NCBI RefSeq assembly: GCF_002005305.1
Contig: NZ_CP014782.1
Location: forward strand, 1,302,001 to 1,366,000
Source of the DNA: Shewanella psychrophila
Lineage (GTDB): Bacteria > Pseudomonadota > Gammaproteobacteria > Enterobacterales > Shewanellaceae
Length of the DNA stretch: 64,000 nt
Direction of reading: 5' to 3'
The number at the start of each line of letters is the position of its first letter. Position 1 is the first letter of the stretch. Both the position numbers and the translations under genes were made by a program. The notes beneath the pieces are model-generated. The model was given only the letters and a program-made list of their open reading frames with translations. It was not told the origin of the DNA and searched no databases. Shown piece by piece: positions 35,727 through 45,247 of the stretch.

Positions 35727-37238
35727 ATGGCCACCTTTCCTATGCCGACTACTCTACCTCTGTCATTACCCGAAATTATTGTATTGAGCGCCGTCGCTTT
35801 TCTCTCACTTCTTATTGGCGCCTTATTGAATCAACGTCTGACTCGTCAAAAATGGCAAGATGTGAAAGCGCAATTCACCGAGCAATATCAGCATAAAATT
35901 GATGAAGTTCAAATTGAAATTGGGCATAAGGATTCTTTATTATCAGATAAAGAAGCGCAGATAGACACGTTATACGCCAAAGTCGAGCACAACCTCAGTG
36001 CCTTAGGGCAAGCTCAGGCCGAATCAAGTCGTCTTCCTCATTTAGAAGGTCAACTGCAGGAGTCTCAACGTAAGTTAATGGAAACTCAGCTGGCCCTGTC
36101 AAAGTCTAATGCCATGCAACAAACCTTAACCGTTAAATTTAATACTCAACAACAAGCATTAGAAGATAAAGTATCAGTGCTAGAGAGTGCTGAAATCCGG
36201 TTAAAAATTCAGTTTGAAAATCTCGCTAACAAGATATTCGAAGAGCGTAGTGAGAAGTTGCAGAATCAAAGTTCCCAGCATTTAGATGCGGTATTGTCGC
36301 CTTTTAAACAGCAGCTTGAAGGATTTCGTAAACAGGTTCAGGAATCCTATAGCATTGAACAGTCAGAGCGCAGTGCATTTAAGCATCAGTTAGAATCACT
36401 CAAGACCCTCAATCAGCAGATGAGCCAGGATGCTGTCAACCTTACCCGTGCACTCAAGGGGGATAATAAGCAGCAAGGAAACTGGGGAGAGGTGATTTTA
36501 GACCGTGTATTACAGGAGAGTGGTTTGCGAGAGGGTCATGAGTATGACACGCAAACCGATCTAAAAAATGATGATGGTAAGCGCTTTAAACCCGATGTCA
36601 TTGTTCATTTACCTGAAAATAAAGATGTCGTCATCGATGCGAAGATGTCATTGGTTGCCTATGAGCGCTATTTCAACAGTGATGATGAAGCGATCAAAGC
36701 ACAGGCGCTTAAAGATCATGTTCTCTCCATCCGGGGACATATAAAAGGGCTGAGCCAAAAAGATTATCAAAAACTTCATGGGCTAACCAGCCTAGATTAC
36801 GTTCTCATGTTTATCCCCTTAGAGCCTGCATTTTTACTCGCACTGGAACATGATCCTAGCCTAGTGAACTATGCCCTAGAGCTCAACATCATGCTTGTCA
36901 GCCCCACCAACCTTTTGGTTGCTTTAAGGACCATTAACAACATTTGGCGCTACGAATATCAAAATCAAAATTCACAACGTATCGCCAAACAAGCAGGAAA
37001 GATATACGATAAACTGTGCGGTTATATCGAAGATATGGAGAAACTCGGTAGAGCCATAGAAGGCGCAGAAAAAAGCTATGCCAACGCCATGAACAAGCTC
37101 ACTAATGGTAAAGGAAACTTAGTCAGGCAAGCCCATCAGATGCAGCAGTTAGGCGTGGATACCAGTAAAAAAATCGATCAACGCCTATTGGATAGCGCAT
37201 TATCAGACTACCCAGGATCTGAGTCAAAATTGAATTAG
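35727..37238 (+). CDS. rmuC: DNA recombination protein RmuC
   Basis: 503 residues from MATFPMPTT. An N-terminal membrane helix (IIVLSAVAFLSLLIGALL) leads into a long coiled coil (about residues 35-190). The conserved RmuC core follows: GNWGEVILDRVLQESGLREG, FKPDVIVHLPENKDVVIDAKMSLVAYERY and LDYVLMFIPLEPAFLLAL. The core resembles restriction-nuclease folds with D...DAK. RmuC limits inversion and rearrangement at short inverted repeats. A TTG start 15 codons upstream is open but weak; the ATG is also without clear ribosome site, so the exact start is uncertain. Confidence 0.9.
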   Translation: MATFPMPTTLPLSLPEIIVLSAVAFLSLLIGALLNQRLTRQKWQDVKAQFTEQYQHKIDEVQIEIGHKDSLLSDKEAQIDTLYAKVEHNLSALGQAQAESSRLPHLEGQLQESQRKLMETQLALSKSNAMQQTLTVKFNTQQQALEDKVSVLESAEIRLKIQFENLANKIFEERSEKLQNQSSQHLDAVLSPFKQQLEGFRKQVQESYSIEQSERSAFKHQLESLKTLNQQMSQDAVNLTRALKGDNKQQGNWGEVILDRVLQESGLREGHEYDTQTDLKNDDGKRFKPDVIVHLPENKDVVIDAKMSLVAYERYFNSDDEAIKAQALKDHVLSIRGHIKGLSQKDYQKLHGLTSLDYVLMFIPLEPAFLLALEHDPSLVNYALELNIMLVSPTNLLVALRTINNIWRYEYQNQNSQRIAKQAGKIYDKLCGYIEDMEKLGRAIEGAEKSYANAMNKLTNGKGNLVRQAHQMQQLGVDTSKKIDQRLLDSALSDYPGSESKLN

Positions 37239-37288
37239 TCAGTCAATCGATGAGCTCCTGATAAATATGGATATTGAAGGAAGACGCA

Positions 37289-39289
37289 ATGCATAAGCAG
37301 TTTAATGGCATTTTAAAATCCTTGTTTTTTTATACTGGCCTGAGCCTGGTATCGATATCGACATTTATGGCGAGCTCGGTGGTTAATCCAGCTTATGCCA
37401 GTAATTATACTGCCGAGCAGCAAACCTATTTAGATGCGCGAATAGCACTCAAAAACAAGCAATTCAGCCGTTACAATAAGTTACGTAAACAACTCGATGA
37501 CTATCCGCTAACTGTCTATCTGGACTTTCATTCCACTATCGACGGTATTCTGACTCATAAGGGGAGCAAAGCCACCTTAGAGATTGACCAATTTAAAGAT
37601 ACCCCTTTATTTAACACGGCCAGATATCGCTATTTAATGAAGGCGGGATCCAAACACCGTTGGGATGACTTCCTAATCGTCAGTCCAAGCAGGCCCAATA
37701 ACACCATTTTGCAATGTTATTTCTATCGAGCTAAATTTGCTGCTGGTGATAAAGAGACCGCTTTAAAAGGCGCTCAATCTCTCTGGCTTTATGGAAAATC
37801 GAGACCTGAAGAGTGTGATCCACTTTTTCTAGTTTGGCAAAAAGCAGGGTTTCGCACCCAAGAAATGCTCTGGTCACGCATGTTGCTCAGCTTTAATACT
37901 AGTCAATATGGATTACTCACTTATCTATCAAGAAACATCACAAGCAATAAAACCGAAGCTAAGCTACTCCTGTCTGTATATAAAGACCCCCGCAGCCTGA
38001 GACACACAAAAAAATATATGGGGCAGGCTAAAATAAATAGCGAGATCGTTGCCGCCGGATTAAAGAAACTGGCAAGAAAAGATCTCAAGCAAGCTGTAAA
38101 ACTCTATATGACCTACCAAAAGCTGGACAGATTTAGTGATTATCAAGGCAGAAAACTCAGCCGATACTTCGTCAAACGTGCCATTATCAGACAGGAAGAA
38201 CAGCTAAAATCGTTCGTCGATACTATGTTGCCACTGCTAGACAGTGATGATCTAGTGGAGTTGCGACTTAGGTGGGCCATCAGACAGGCTGATTCCCCAA
38301 TGCTGATCAAATATTTACCCCTGTTAAGTCAACAGAAAAAAGCCAAGTCCAGATGGCAATATTGGCAGACCAGGGTTGATGACATAGTTGCGAATGGAAA
38401 TTTTCCGTCACCAGCCTCAGAGGTACATGACAAGCCTGATAACCTAACCAAATTGGAAAAATTGAGCCTACGCAGAAATTTTTATGGCTTTGCCGCGGCA
38501 AGCAAACTGACCAGTGAGTTTCAACTCGAACACGTTGACACCGTCAGTGACAAAGCCATTAGAGAGAAAATCTTCGATGATAAAGCTTTAGCCCGAGTGG
38601 TTGAGCTACTGGCCATTGATAAAACCATTGATGCCAGATCAGAATGGGTCCTTATGCTAGGTCGTCATAACCAAGCGATGCAGAAAGAATATGCAACATT
38701 CGCATTGGAAAATAATTGGTATGATCTCGGTGTTCAAGCCAGCATACAAGGCAAACTGTGGAACGACATGACGTTACGATTCCCTTACGCAGCCGAACAA
38801 GCCTTTGTGGCTGCCAGTAAGAAACAGAAGGTCAATATCGACGAGCTCAGGGCTATAGCCAGACGAGAGAGTGCTTTTTACCCCTACGCAACCTCAGGTG
38901 TAGGTGCCAGAGGTTTGATGCAGCTTATGCCTGCAACCGCAAAAGAAACAGCCAAGAGATCTGGCGAAAAATATAAAGGCCGACGTAGCCTGTACGTCAA
39001 TGAGGTTAACATTCGCCTCGGCAGTACTTACTATGCCTCCCTATTAAAGCAGTTCAATAATAATCGTGTATTAGCCACAGCAGCTTATAATGCTGGCCCC
39101 CATAGGGTTAAGCGTTGGTTAAAGAAAACGAATGGCGAGCTCGATGTGGTCGCCTTCATCGAAGCTATCCCCTTCAGCGAAACTCGAGAGTATGTGCAAG
39201 CAGTGCTTAGCTATCGCGTCATCTATCAAATAAAACAAGGCAAGAAACCCGAACTGTTTTCGGCCAGCGAGCTGGATTTTAAATACTGA
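37289..39289 (+). CDS. slt: Soluble lytic murein transglycosylase (Slt70)
   Basis: 666 residues. A signal peptide ending around VVNPAYA is followed by a long helical superhelix (TPR-like U-domain, residues 40-470) and a C-terminal lysozyme-like SLT domain. Catalytic Glu is in ARRESAFYPYATSGVGARGL near residue 527; other motifs are MQLMPATAKETA, AAYNAGPHRVKRWL. It cuts glycan strands with formation of 1,6-anhydro ends in the periplasm. ATG at 37289 follows GAAGGAAGA. Comparable to E. coli Slt (645). Confidence 0.95.
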   Translation: MHKQFNGILKSLFFYTGLSLVSISTFMASSVVNPAYASNYTAEQQTYLDARIALKNKQFSRYNKLRKQLDDYPLTVYLDFHSTIDGILTHKGSKATLEIDQFKDTPLFNTARYRYLMKAGSKHRWDDFLIVSPSRPNNTILQCYFYRAKFAAGDKETALKGAQSLWLYGKSRPEECDPLFLVWQKAGFRTQEMLWSRMLLSFNTSQYGLLTYLSRNITSNKTEAKLLLSVYKDPRSLRHTKKYMGQAKINSEIVAAGLKKLARKDLKQAVKLYMTYQKLDRFSDYQGRKLSRYFVKRAIIRQEEQLKSFVDTMLPLLDSDDLVELRLRWAIRQADSPMLIKYLPLLSQQKKAKSRWQYWQTRVDDIVANGNFPSPASEVHDKPDNLTKLEKLSLRRNFYGFAAASKLTSEFQLEHVDTVSDKAIREKIFDDKALARVVELLAIDKTIDARSEWVLMLGRHNQAMQKEYATFALENNWYDLGVQASIQGKLWNDMTLRFPYAAEQAFVAASKKQKVNIDELRAIARRESAFYPYATSGVGARGLMQLMPATAKETAKRSGEKYKGRRSLYVNEVNIRLGSTYYASLLKQFNNNRVLATAAYNAGPHRVKRWLKKTNGELDVVAFIEAIPFSETREYVQAVLSYRVIYQIKQGKKPELFSASELDFKY

Positions 39290-39467
39290 TATTTCATTAA
39301 TCCAAACCAGCTCTTCGTTGCTAACTTCTCCTTAGTGTCGATTAGCTGGTTATATCAACCAACTAATGACCAAAGAAAAATACTCTCCGCCATAAAATGC
39401 CGAAAAATAAGTCACTCGTGCTCTATTAGCGTAAAAAGCTTAGACACTCAGTTAAAGATATGAATAA

Positions 39468-39490
39468 TTATCATTAAAATATAATGATAA
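39468..39490. promoter_or_regulatory. Inverted repeat directly before the EAL gene
   Basis: TTATCATTA and TAATGATAA form a perfect 9-bp inverted repeat with AAATA between. It ends 10 bp before the ATG. It has the AT-rich form of Fur-type sites but only a partial match to the 19-bp Fur consensus; it may instead be an RNA hairpin masking the ribosome site. Confidence 0.4.
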
Positions 39491-39500
39491 AATCGACTTC

Positions 39501-40241
39501 ATGATCTCACTGGATAATCTTTACCTGGGCGCAGAATATCAACCCCTGATCAACACCTCAGACTCGTCTGTCTTTGGCTATGAAGCCCTGTCTAGGTTTT
39601 CCAATCTTGATGGCTATCACACACCGCCCAATATCGTCTTCGATCATCTTCATAATCAGTCATCTCTGTTGGAGGAAGTTGAAATACAAGCTAAGTTGTT
39701 TCAACTTAAACATTCAATAGTATCTCTACCTTTATTTATCAACTTGGATCCCCATGCCATAGGCAAAAAAAGCCAACACATGTTGAACCAGTTATCGCTT
39801 CGGCCTAATTTGACCGTAGAGATCATTGAGAATACTTGCATCAATGATGCAAGACTCTCGAGGGTGTTGGTATCCCATTTAAAATCTAAACAAATAAAAG
39901 TGGCACTCGACGACATTGGGGCACCACATTCCATGCTGTCTCTTTCACTGTTAGGCCAAGTCGATACCCTCAAGTTTGATATAGACTGGCTTAACCAAAT
40001 CGGCAATATAGAGCAAACATATCTAATGAAAGCACTGATCCAATTTGCTAAAGACTGTAATAAACAGACGGTTCTCGAGGGCGTCGAAACGACTCAACAA
40101 TTTAACCTTGCCAAAAAGTTAGGCATAGATCTGGTACAAGGCTTTTTATTTAAGACTCAATTTATCACCGCGCCGGCTGTCATCCCTTTACTCTCCCTCA
40201 ATCATAATCTGAATCTTTTTGAGACTTTGCATGAAAATTAG
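39501..40241 (+). CDS. EAL-domain protein (cyclic-di-GMP phosphodiesterase-like), stand-alone
   Basis: 246 residues, a single EAL domain with no sensor. The EAL motif (GYEALSRF), Asn in FINLDPHA, the glutamate TVEIIENT, the ALDDIGAP loop, DTLKFDIDW with its Lys, and LEGVETTQQF plus QGFLF are all present, so metal and substrate residues are mostly kept. The loop-6 consensus DDFGTGYS is here DDIGAPHS, which often lowers activity. It would degrade c-di-GMP to pGpG if active. No clear ribosome site precedes the ATG, and an AT-rich dyad overlaps that region. Monocistronic. Confidence 0.85.
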   Translation: MISLDNLYLGAEYQPLINTSDSSVFGYEALSRFSNLDGYHTPPNIVFDHLHNQSSLLEEVEIQAKLFQLKHSIVSLPLFINLDPHAIGKKSQHMLNQLSLRPNLTVEIIENTCINDARLSRVLVSHLKSKQIKVALDDIGAPHSMLSLSLLGQVDTLKFDIDWLNQIGNIEQTYLMKALIQFAKDCNKQTVLEGVETTQQFNLAKKLGIDLVQGFLFKTQFITAPAVIPLLSLNHNLNLFETLHEN

Positions 40242-40361
40242 TGACATTACAGCTCATACAAGGGTGATGATTTGACCTAGACTTAGAGTTGAAATCAAGA
40301 GACTGGATCGAGAGACTAATTTGTCGCATAGTAATAACCTAATATTAGTAAAGGGAATTCA

Positions 40362-41273
40362 ATGTCCAAACAGACAATTTCAGAGATTATCACTCAGCTT
40401 GGGCGTGTTCTCTTAGGCAAGCCAGAACAGATCAAATTGGCCCTTGCATGCATTCTCGCCAAAGGACACCTGCTGATCGAAGATCTTCCCGGCATGGGGA
40501 AAACCAGTTTGTCCCACGGCATCGCCCAGAGCCTAGGACTCACCTATCAAAGAATACAATTTACCAGCGATATGTTACCCGCCGATATCCTAGGTGTCTC
40601 TATTTTCGATAAGGAACAAGCTCAATTTATTTTCCATCCAGGGCCTATTTTTAAACAGATGGTACTGGCAGATGAAATCAACCGTGCCAGCCCAAAGACC
40701 CAGAGTGCACTGCTAGAGGCAATGGCTGAAAATCAAATCACAGTCGATGGGATCACTCACCCACTCCCTAGCCCATTTTTTGTGATAGCCACTCAAAACC
40801 CCAGTGAGCAATCAGGCACATTTCCGCTGCCAGAATCACAACTAGATCGTTTTATGATGCGTCTGTCCATTGGTTATCCCAACGCCGAAGCCGAACTCGA
40901 AATGCTTAAAGGGCACGACCAATCACCCCAAGTTATCGTTCTTCCCCAATGTATTTCCCAAATAGAACTGGTTCAATTACAGCAAGGGGTTGAGAAAATA
41001 ACGGCTTCCGACGCCCTGCTTAATTATGTGCTCGCCCTCGTCGAAGCCTCCCGCGTACAAAATGAAGGCTATGGTCTGTCACCACGGGCGAGCAAGGCAC
41101 TCCTTCAAGCTTCTAAGGCCTGGGCATTTATTAATGGACGAAGTTACCTTGTGCCCGAAGATGTACAAGCGGTGTTCTCATCAGTGGCCGAGCACAGGAT
41201 CCGCAGCAGTAGCCAGCAACAAGGAGCCGCTCTATCTCAAAAAATTCTCAGCAACGTCAACCCGATCCTGTAA
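40362..41273 (+). CDS. MoxR-family AAA+ ATPase
   Basis: 303 residues. Walker A is DLPGMGKTSLSHG (residue ~47), Walker B VLADEINRASPKTQSALLEAM, sensor 1 FFVIATQNPSEQSGTFPLPESQLDRF. These are standard MoxR features. MoxR ATPases act as chaperones for metal insertion or protein maturation, usually together with DUF58 and TgpA-type partners. Here those two follow directly (10 bp, then overlap), so it is a three-gene operon. The client is unknown. AAGGGA lies before the ATG. Confidence 0.93.
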   Translation: MSKQTISEIITQLGRVLLGKPEQIKLALACILAKGHLLIEDLPGMGKTSLSHGIAQSLGLTYQRIQFTSDMLPADILGVSIFDKEQAQFIFHPGPIFKQMVLADEINRASPKTQSALLEAMAENQITVDGITHPLPSPFFVIATQNPSEQSGTFPLPESQLDRFMMRLSIGYPNAEAELEMLKGHDQSPQVIVLPQCISQIELVQLQQGVEKITASDALLNYVLALVEASRVQNEGYGLSPRASKALLQASKAWAFINGRSYLVPEDVQAVFSSVAEHRIRSSSQQQGAALSQKILSNVNPIL

Positions 41274-41282
41274 GCCAGTATT

Positions 41283-42284
41283 ATGATGAATCGTGCTAAT
41301 TCCACTGAGTCCATTAACCCCAATAAACCTTCTCTTTGGTGGAACGCTTGGTTAGCACGCAGGCTGCCGCCATCAAAACAGATCACATTAGCCCATAAAA
41401 GTATTTTCATTTTGCCCACAGGCTTCGGCCTATTGTGGGCGAGTCTGATCTTACTCTTGTTTATACTCGGCACTAACTACCAAAACAACTTGATCATCGG
41501 CCTCAGTTTCTTACTCGCAAGTCTGTTTAATACCTGCATAATCTATAGTTATAAGAATCTGGCTGGGCTCTCACTAAGCTCATTACCCTCTCCTCAAGCC
41601 TACGCAGGAGAAACTCTGGTATTTCCCATAAAATTATCATCTAAACAAGCTCAATTTGAAGTATTAGTTTCCTACCCCAATAACCAGGTCAATGTCGTCA
41701 AAGTGATTAAAGAAGAAGCCCAACTCTCTCTGCTTCAATTTAATAATCCAAGCCGAGGCAGAATCATTCCTGGACGATTGAAGATAGAGTCAAGATACCC
41801 GTTGGGATTATGCAGAGCCTGGTCACATATCGATCTTGATAACCAAGTGATTGTCTTTGCCAATCCCATAGAATCACATTCAACCTTATCTGCTTTAGAC
41901 ACTGACGATATCAGTCTCACCTTAGACAAAGGCCTACACGTTCAAGGCGTCGATGAATTTAAAGGCCTCAGGCAACATATTCCCGGAGAGTCATTAAGAC
42001 AGGTCGCATGGAAGCAACTGGCACAAGGACGTGGCATGCTGAGTAAGGAGTTTCAGCAGCCTCAAGGACAACCCCTATGGCTCACCTTAGATAATCTGAG
42101 CGCGGTGGATATCGAAGAAAGGATCAGTAAGTTAACTTGGTCCATTGATAAACTGAGTGAACGTGGGCAGATTTTTGGACTGGTGATCGGTCATTATAAA
42201 ATTCCGCCATCGGATGGCGAGAGCCATCGCCTTGCGTGTCAACAAACCATAGCGCTTCTTCCATTTAGAAGGGAGATAGGATGA
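41283..42284 (+). CDS. DUF58 domain protein
   Basis: 333 residues. Two N-terminal membrane helices (about 35-80, FILPTGFGLLWASLILLLF), an immunoglobulin-like middle, then the DUF58 core GVDEFKGLRQHIPGESLRQVAWKQLA and a vWA-like tail (LWLTLDNL). It is the partner of MoxR. The ORF begins with two Met codons; I keep the first. Its stop overlaps the next ATG in ATGA, so translation with the transglutaminase gene is coupled. Function in this operon type is not settled. Confidence 0.9.
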   Translation: MMNRANSTESINPNKPSLWWNAWLARRLPPSKQITLAHKSIFILPTGFGLLWASLILLLFILGTNYQNNLIIGLSFLLASLFNTCIIYSYKNLAGLSLSSLPSPQAYAGETLVFPIKLSSKQAQFEVLVSYPNNQVNVVKVIKEEAQLSLLQFNNPSRGRIIPGRLKIESRYPLGLCRAWSHIDLDNQVIVFANPIESHSTLSALDTDDISLTLDKGLHVQGVDEFKGLRQHIPGESLRQVAWKQLAQGRGMLSKEFQQPQGQPLWLTLDNLSAVDIEERISKLTWSIDKLSERGQIFGLVIGHYKIPPSDGESHRLACQQTIALLPFRREIG

Positions 42285-44293
42285 AGGGATCACGGCAACA
42301 GGAGATCATTTCCAGACATAGTCTACTTTGGTTACTCATCACTAATGTCGTGATACTTTTGCCACTCTATGACAAATTAACCCCATGGAGCATGGCCATC
42401 TGCGGTATCTGCCTAGTGTGGCGATACGGTATATTTATGGGAAGAGTCGCCAAGCCTCCTCGTTTGCTCGTCACAACACTTGCCCTAGCCTCGGCATTGA
42501 CTTTAGCACTGGTTACGTCAAAAATCGGCTTACTCAACGGTTTAATCAACTTACTGATATTAGGTTACTCACTCAAATATATAGAAATGAGAGACAGGCG
42601 TGATGTCAGAATTGTCGTCATTGTTGGCTATATTTTAATTGCAATCACCTTGCTCGGACAGCAATCTATCTACTTCTCTGTCCTATTAACCTTTATTGCT
42701 ACCATTAACACTTGTGTCTTGGTGAGTCTTTACCGAGAAGATGTGAAGCTCAATGAAACCGCCAGAATAGGCTTTAGTCTCATCATACAAAGTTTGCCCT
42801 TAGCCGCCCTGCTCTTCCTGGTGTTTCCTCGTTTGCCGCCCCTTTGGATGATGCCACAGCTGAAAACGGAACAAACAGGGATCTCAGATGAAGTGAGTTT
42901 CGGTGAAATAGGCAGGCTTACCCGCTCAGCGGCTCTGGCATTTCGGGTCAAGTTTGATGGTGCTCCTCCTAGGAATCATCAACTCTATTGGCGGGCCTTG
43001 GTCTTAGAAGATTACGATGGTCAAACCTGGAGGCAACACGATAGTATTAAAATGCTAGAGTCTAACCATTTAGCACCGCGAAGCAGATCAGATCCAAAAG
43101 GTCCTTCCTTGGAGTACTCCGTTATTGCAGAGAGGAGTAACCAACACTGGCTCTTCGGCTTAGATGTAGCATTCAGCGATACAGCAGACATCGTCCAATT
43201 ACCGGACTACCGCCTCTACTCTCCCAAGAGCCTGACACAAAAATTTCAATACCGAGTCAAATCGATCCCCTCTATGCCCATGGATATGACACTCACAGAG
43301 CACGTCAGGAATATCAATTTACAGCTTCCGGATCAAAATAACCCCAGGACCCATACATTAGCCAAGGAGTTTGAAGCCCGCTATCCAAAGCCGGTAAATA
43401 GGCTCAATGCCATGATGAATTACTTCACCAGTCAGCCTTATTTTTATACGCTGACACCACCACCCGTAGGCCCACAGCAAATTGATGATTTCTTATTGGA
43501 GAATAAGGCAGGATTTTGTGTCCATTATGCCAGTGCATTAACCTTTATGGCTCGCGCTAGCGGGATCCCTGCAAGAATGGTAACAGGCTATCAAGGTGGT
43601 GAATGGAATAAACAAGCACAATACCTCAGCATCTATCAATATATGGCCCATGCCTGGGTAGAAGTCTGGCTAGAAGGCAGAGGCTGGATAAGACTCGACC
43701 CTACCTCTATGATCGCACCAGAGCGAATTCTTGAAGGCTTCGATGCCTATTTTCAAGGAGGTGACAGCTATTTTATGGACAGTCCCTTCAGCGCACTGAA
43801 ACTCAGAAACTACCCCTTTCTCAACGAGCTGAGGCAAACATTCTCCAGCATAGATTTTTATTGGAGTGTCTGGATTTTAGGCTTCGATTCGAGTAAACAA
43901 GAACAAGTGCTACACCAGTTGTTGGGGAAGATCACCAGAGAAAAGATAGCCTTTTTTATGCTCTCGAGCCTAGCCCTTATCATATTAGTCATCGCATACA
44001 GTGCCGGGTTATTACATTTCAGCAGAGGTAAAGACAAAATCTCTTCGGCTTATTTGAAAGTCTGTAAGTTATTAGATAAGAAAGGCGTGCCCAGGCGCTT
44101 TGATCAGGGGCCGATGGATTTTTGCCTCACAGTAGAAAGTCAGCTGCCTGTGATTGCTGGCGATTTCTCTCAATTGACTCAGTATTATATCGCCCTCAAA
44201 TACCGAACATTGACACCCAGTGGCAGAAAAAGTACCACTAAGCTGTTTATTCGATTATCCCGCCAGTTAACGCTTAAGTTAATCAAGTTATAG
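42281..44293 (+). CDS. TgpA-type membrane transglutaminase-like protein
   Basis: 670 residues. Five to six helices (about residues 10-185) with a DUF3488-like region, then a periplasmic transglutaminase-like core with catalytic Cys in GFCVHYASALTFMARASG (near 411), His in HAWVEVWLEGRGW (near 456) and Asp in RLDPTSM (near 472). A membrane helix (IAFFMLSSLALIILVIAYSAG) and a DUF4129-like tail follow. Pseudomonas TgpA is a known essential member. Third gene of the MoxR operon; substrate protein unknown. Confidence 0.9.
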   Translation: MKGSRQQEIISRHSLLWLLITNVVILLPLYDKLTPWSMAICGICLVWRYGIFMGRVAKPPRLLVTTLALASALTLALVTSKIGLLNGLINLLILGYSLKYIEMRDRRDVRIVVIVGYILIAITLLGQQSIYFSVLLTFIATINTCVLVSLYREDVKLNETARIGFSLIIQSLPLAALLFLVFPRLPPLWMMPQLKTEQTGISDEVSFGEIGRLTRSAALAFRVKFDGAPPRNHQLYWRALVLEDYDGQTWRQHDSIKMLESNHLAPRSRSDPKGPSLEYSVIAERSNQHWLFGLDVAFSDTADIVQLPDYRLYSPKSLTQKFQYRVKSIPSMPMDMTLTEHVRNINLQLPDQNNPRTHTLAKEFEARYPKPVNRLNAMMNYFTSQPYFYTLTPPPVGPQQIDDFLLENKAGFCVHYASALTFMARASGIPARMVTGYQGGEWNKQAQYLSIYQYMAHAWVEVWLEGRGWIRLDPTSMIAPERILEGFDAYFQGGDSYFMDSPFSALKLRNYPFLNELRQTFSSIDFYWSVWILGFDSSKQEQVLHQLLGKITREKIAFFMLSSLALIILVIAYSAGLLHFSRGKDKISSAYLKVCKLLDKKGVPRRFDQGPMDFCLTVESQLPVIAGDFSQLTQYYIALKYRTLTPSGRKSTTKLFIRLSRQLTLKLIKL

Positions 44294-44660
44294 CAAGAAA
44301 CGGTAAATAAACGATCTGCACACCATGTTAATTAAACTTGAACGTAGAAAAATCCTTATGTAGACAGAGAAAAACGGGGCATCCTGCCCCGCATACTTAA
44401 ACTGCACATGTCCGCAGGACATATACCCACGCTAAACATCGATAAATCCAAGCAAAAATTTAGCGCACAAAAAGGCATATGTCTTGCCAGAGTTTGTCTC
44501 CATACACTCAATCATTGACTATATGGAGTAGCCAGTATCATAGAGAATATATCTGCGTCGATGGAAGCACTACACTCTTTATCGACATATTCCTGCCCAT
44601 CCTAGGGCTTACCTCGCAGACTAAAACGAGTAGGTTAAAACAAAAATTGAGCCAAAGAGA
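44294..44660. other. Intergenic region with two hairpins
   Basis: 367 bp between the transglutaminase gene and the convergent copper cluster. It contains CGGGGCA-TCC-TGCCCCG (44375-44391) and ATGTCC-GCA-GGACAT (44408-44422), neither followed by a good T-run. They could end transcription from either side. I see no gene. Confidence 0.55.
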
Positions 44661-45173
44661 TTAGTTCGACCAATGGATGTGAACGATTTGCCACTCTCCA
44701 CCAGTTTCCTTATTCAGTACTAAGGTTTCCATCCCCTGACTATCAATCGACTTTCCCTTATACAGACCAGAGGATTTTGTCACCGACGTAGAGATTGCCG
44801 TGTTGCCATACACTTGTATCTGCTGCTCGATCATGATTACAGTTAAGCCCTTGAGATAAGCCATATCGGCCTGCATATGATGGCTGGCATATTCCAGTAG
44901 TGAACGTTCGACATTACCTCCTTCATAGATCAATACATTTTTTGCCAATATCCTCTTAACTGATGCTTCATTCCCGGTCTGAATAGCACGATGAAATTCA
45001 CTCACCACTTTGGTCACAGGTTGATCCATACCCATGAACACTTTAGTCGCGGCTTGATGTTCTTCATCACCATGAGCTAATACAAGGCCAGAATAATTGA
45101 CACCTAAGAGCAGTACTAACCCCAAAAATAGCCCTAAAAAGCATCGCCATTGTTTTTTATGATATCTAGGCAT
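44661..45173 (-). CDS. NTF2-like/DUF4440 periplasmic protein at the end of the copper cluster
   Basis: 170 residues. An N-terminal hydrophobic helix (CFLGLFLGLVLLLGVNYSG) is followed by AHGDEEHQAA and a cone-shaped NTF2-like domain (TKVVSEFHRAIQTGNEASVKRIL, VLIYEGGNVERSLLEYASHH, TSVTKSSGLYKGK, GGEWQIVHIHWSN). Its role is unknown; the His residues at both ends (HGDEEH; HIHW) may bind metal. It is the last gene of the copper cluster on the minus strand, about 75 bp after copD. Confidence 0.78.
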   Translation of the reverse strand: MPRYHKKQWRCFLGLFLGLVLLLGVNYSGLVLAHGDEEHQAATKVFMGMDQPVTKVVSEFHRAIQTGNEASVKRILAKNVLIYEGGNVERSLLEYASHHMQADMAYLKGLTVIMIEQQIQVYGNTAISTSVTKSSGLYKGKSIDSQGMETLVLNKETGGEWQIVHIHWSN

Positions 45174-45247
45174 TTCATTTCCTTATTTGCTTTTATATTT
45201 AATCTTCTAAGCGGGACAATATGCCCTGCTTTAATCAATTTTCATGT

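Noticed and set aside
39462..39480. Fur box before the EAL gene
   Set aside because: By hand alignment only about 12 of 19 bases fit the consensus, too few to call it Fur-specific; kept only as an unnamed dyad.
44479..44664. Plus-strand frame of 61 codons in the spacer before the copper cluster
   Set aside because: No recognisable protein, no ribosome site; spacer with hairpins.
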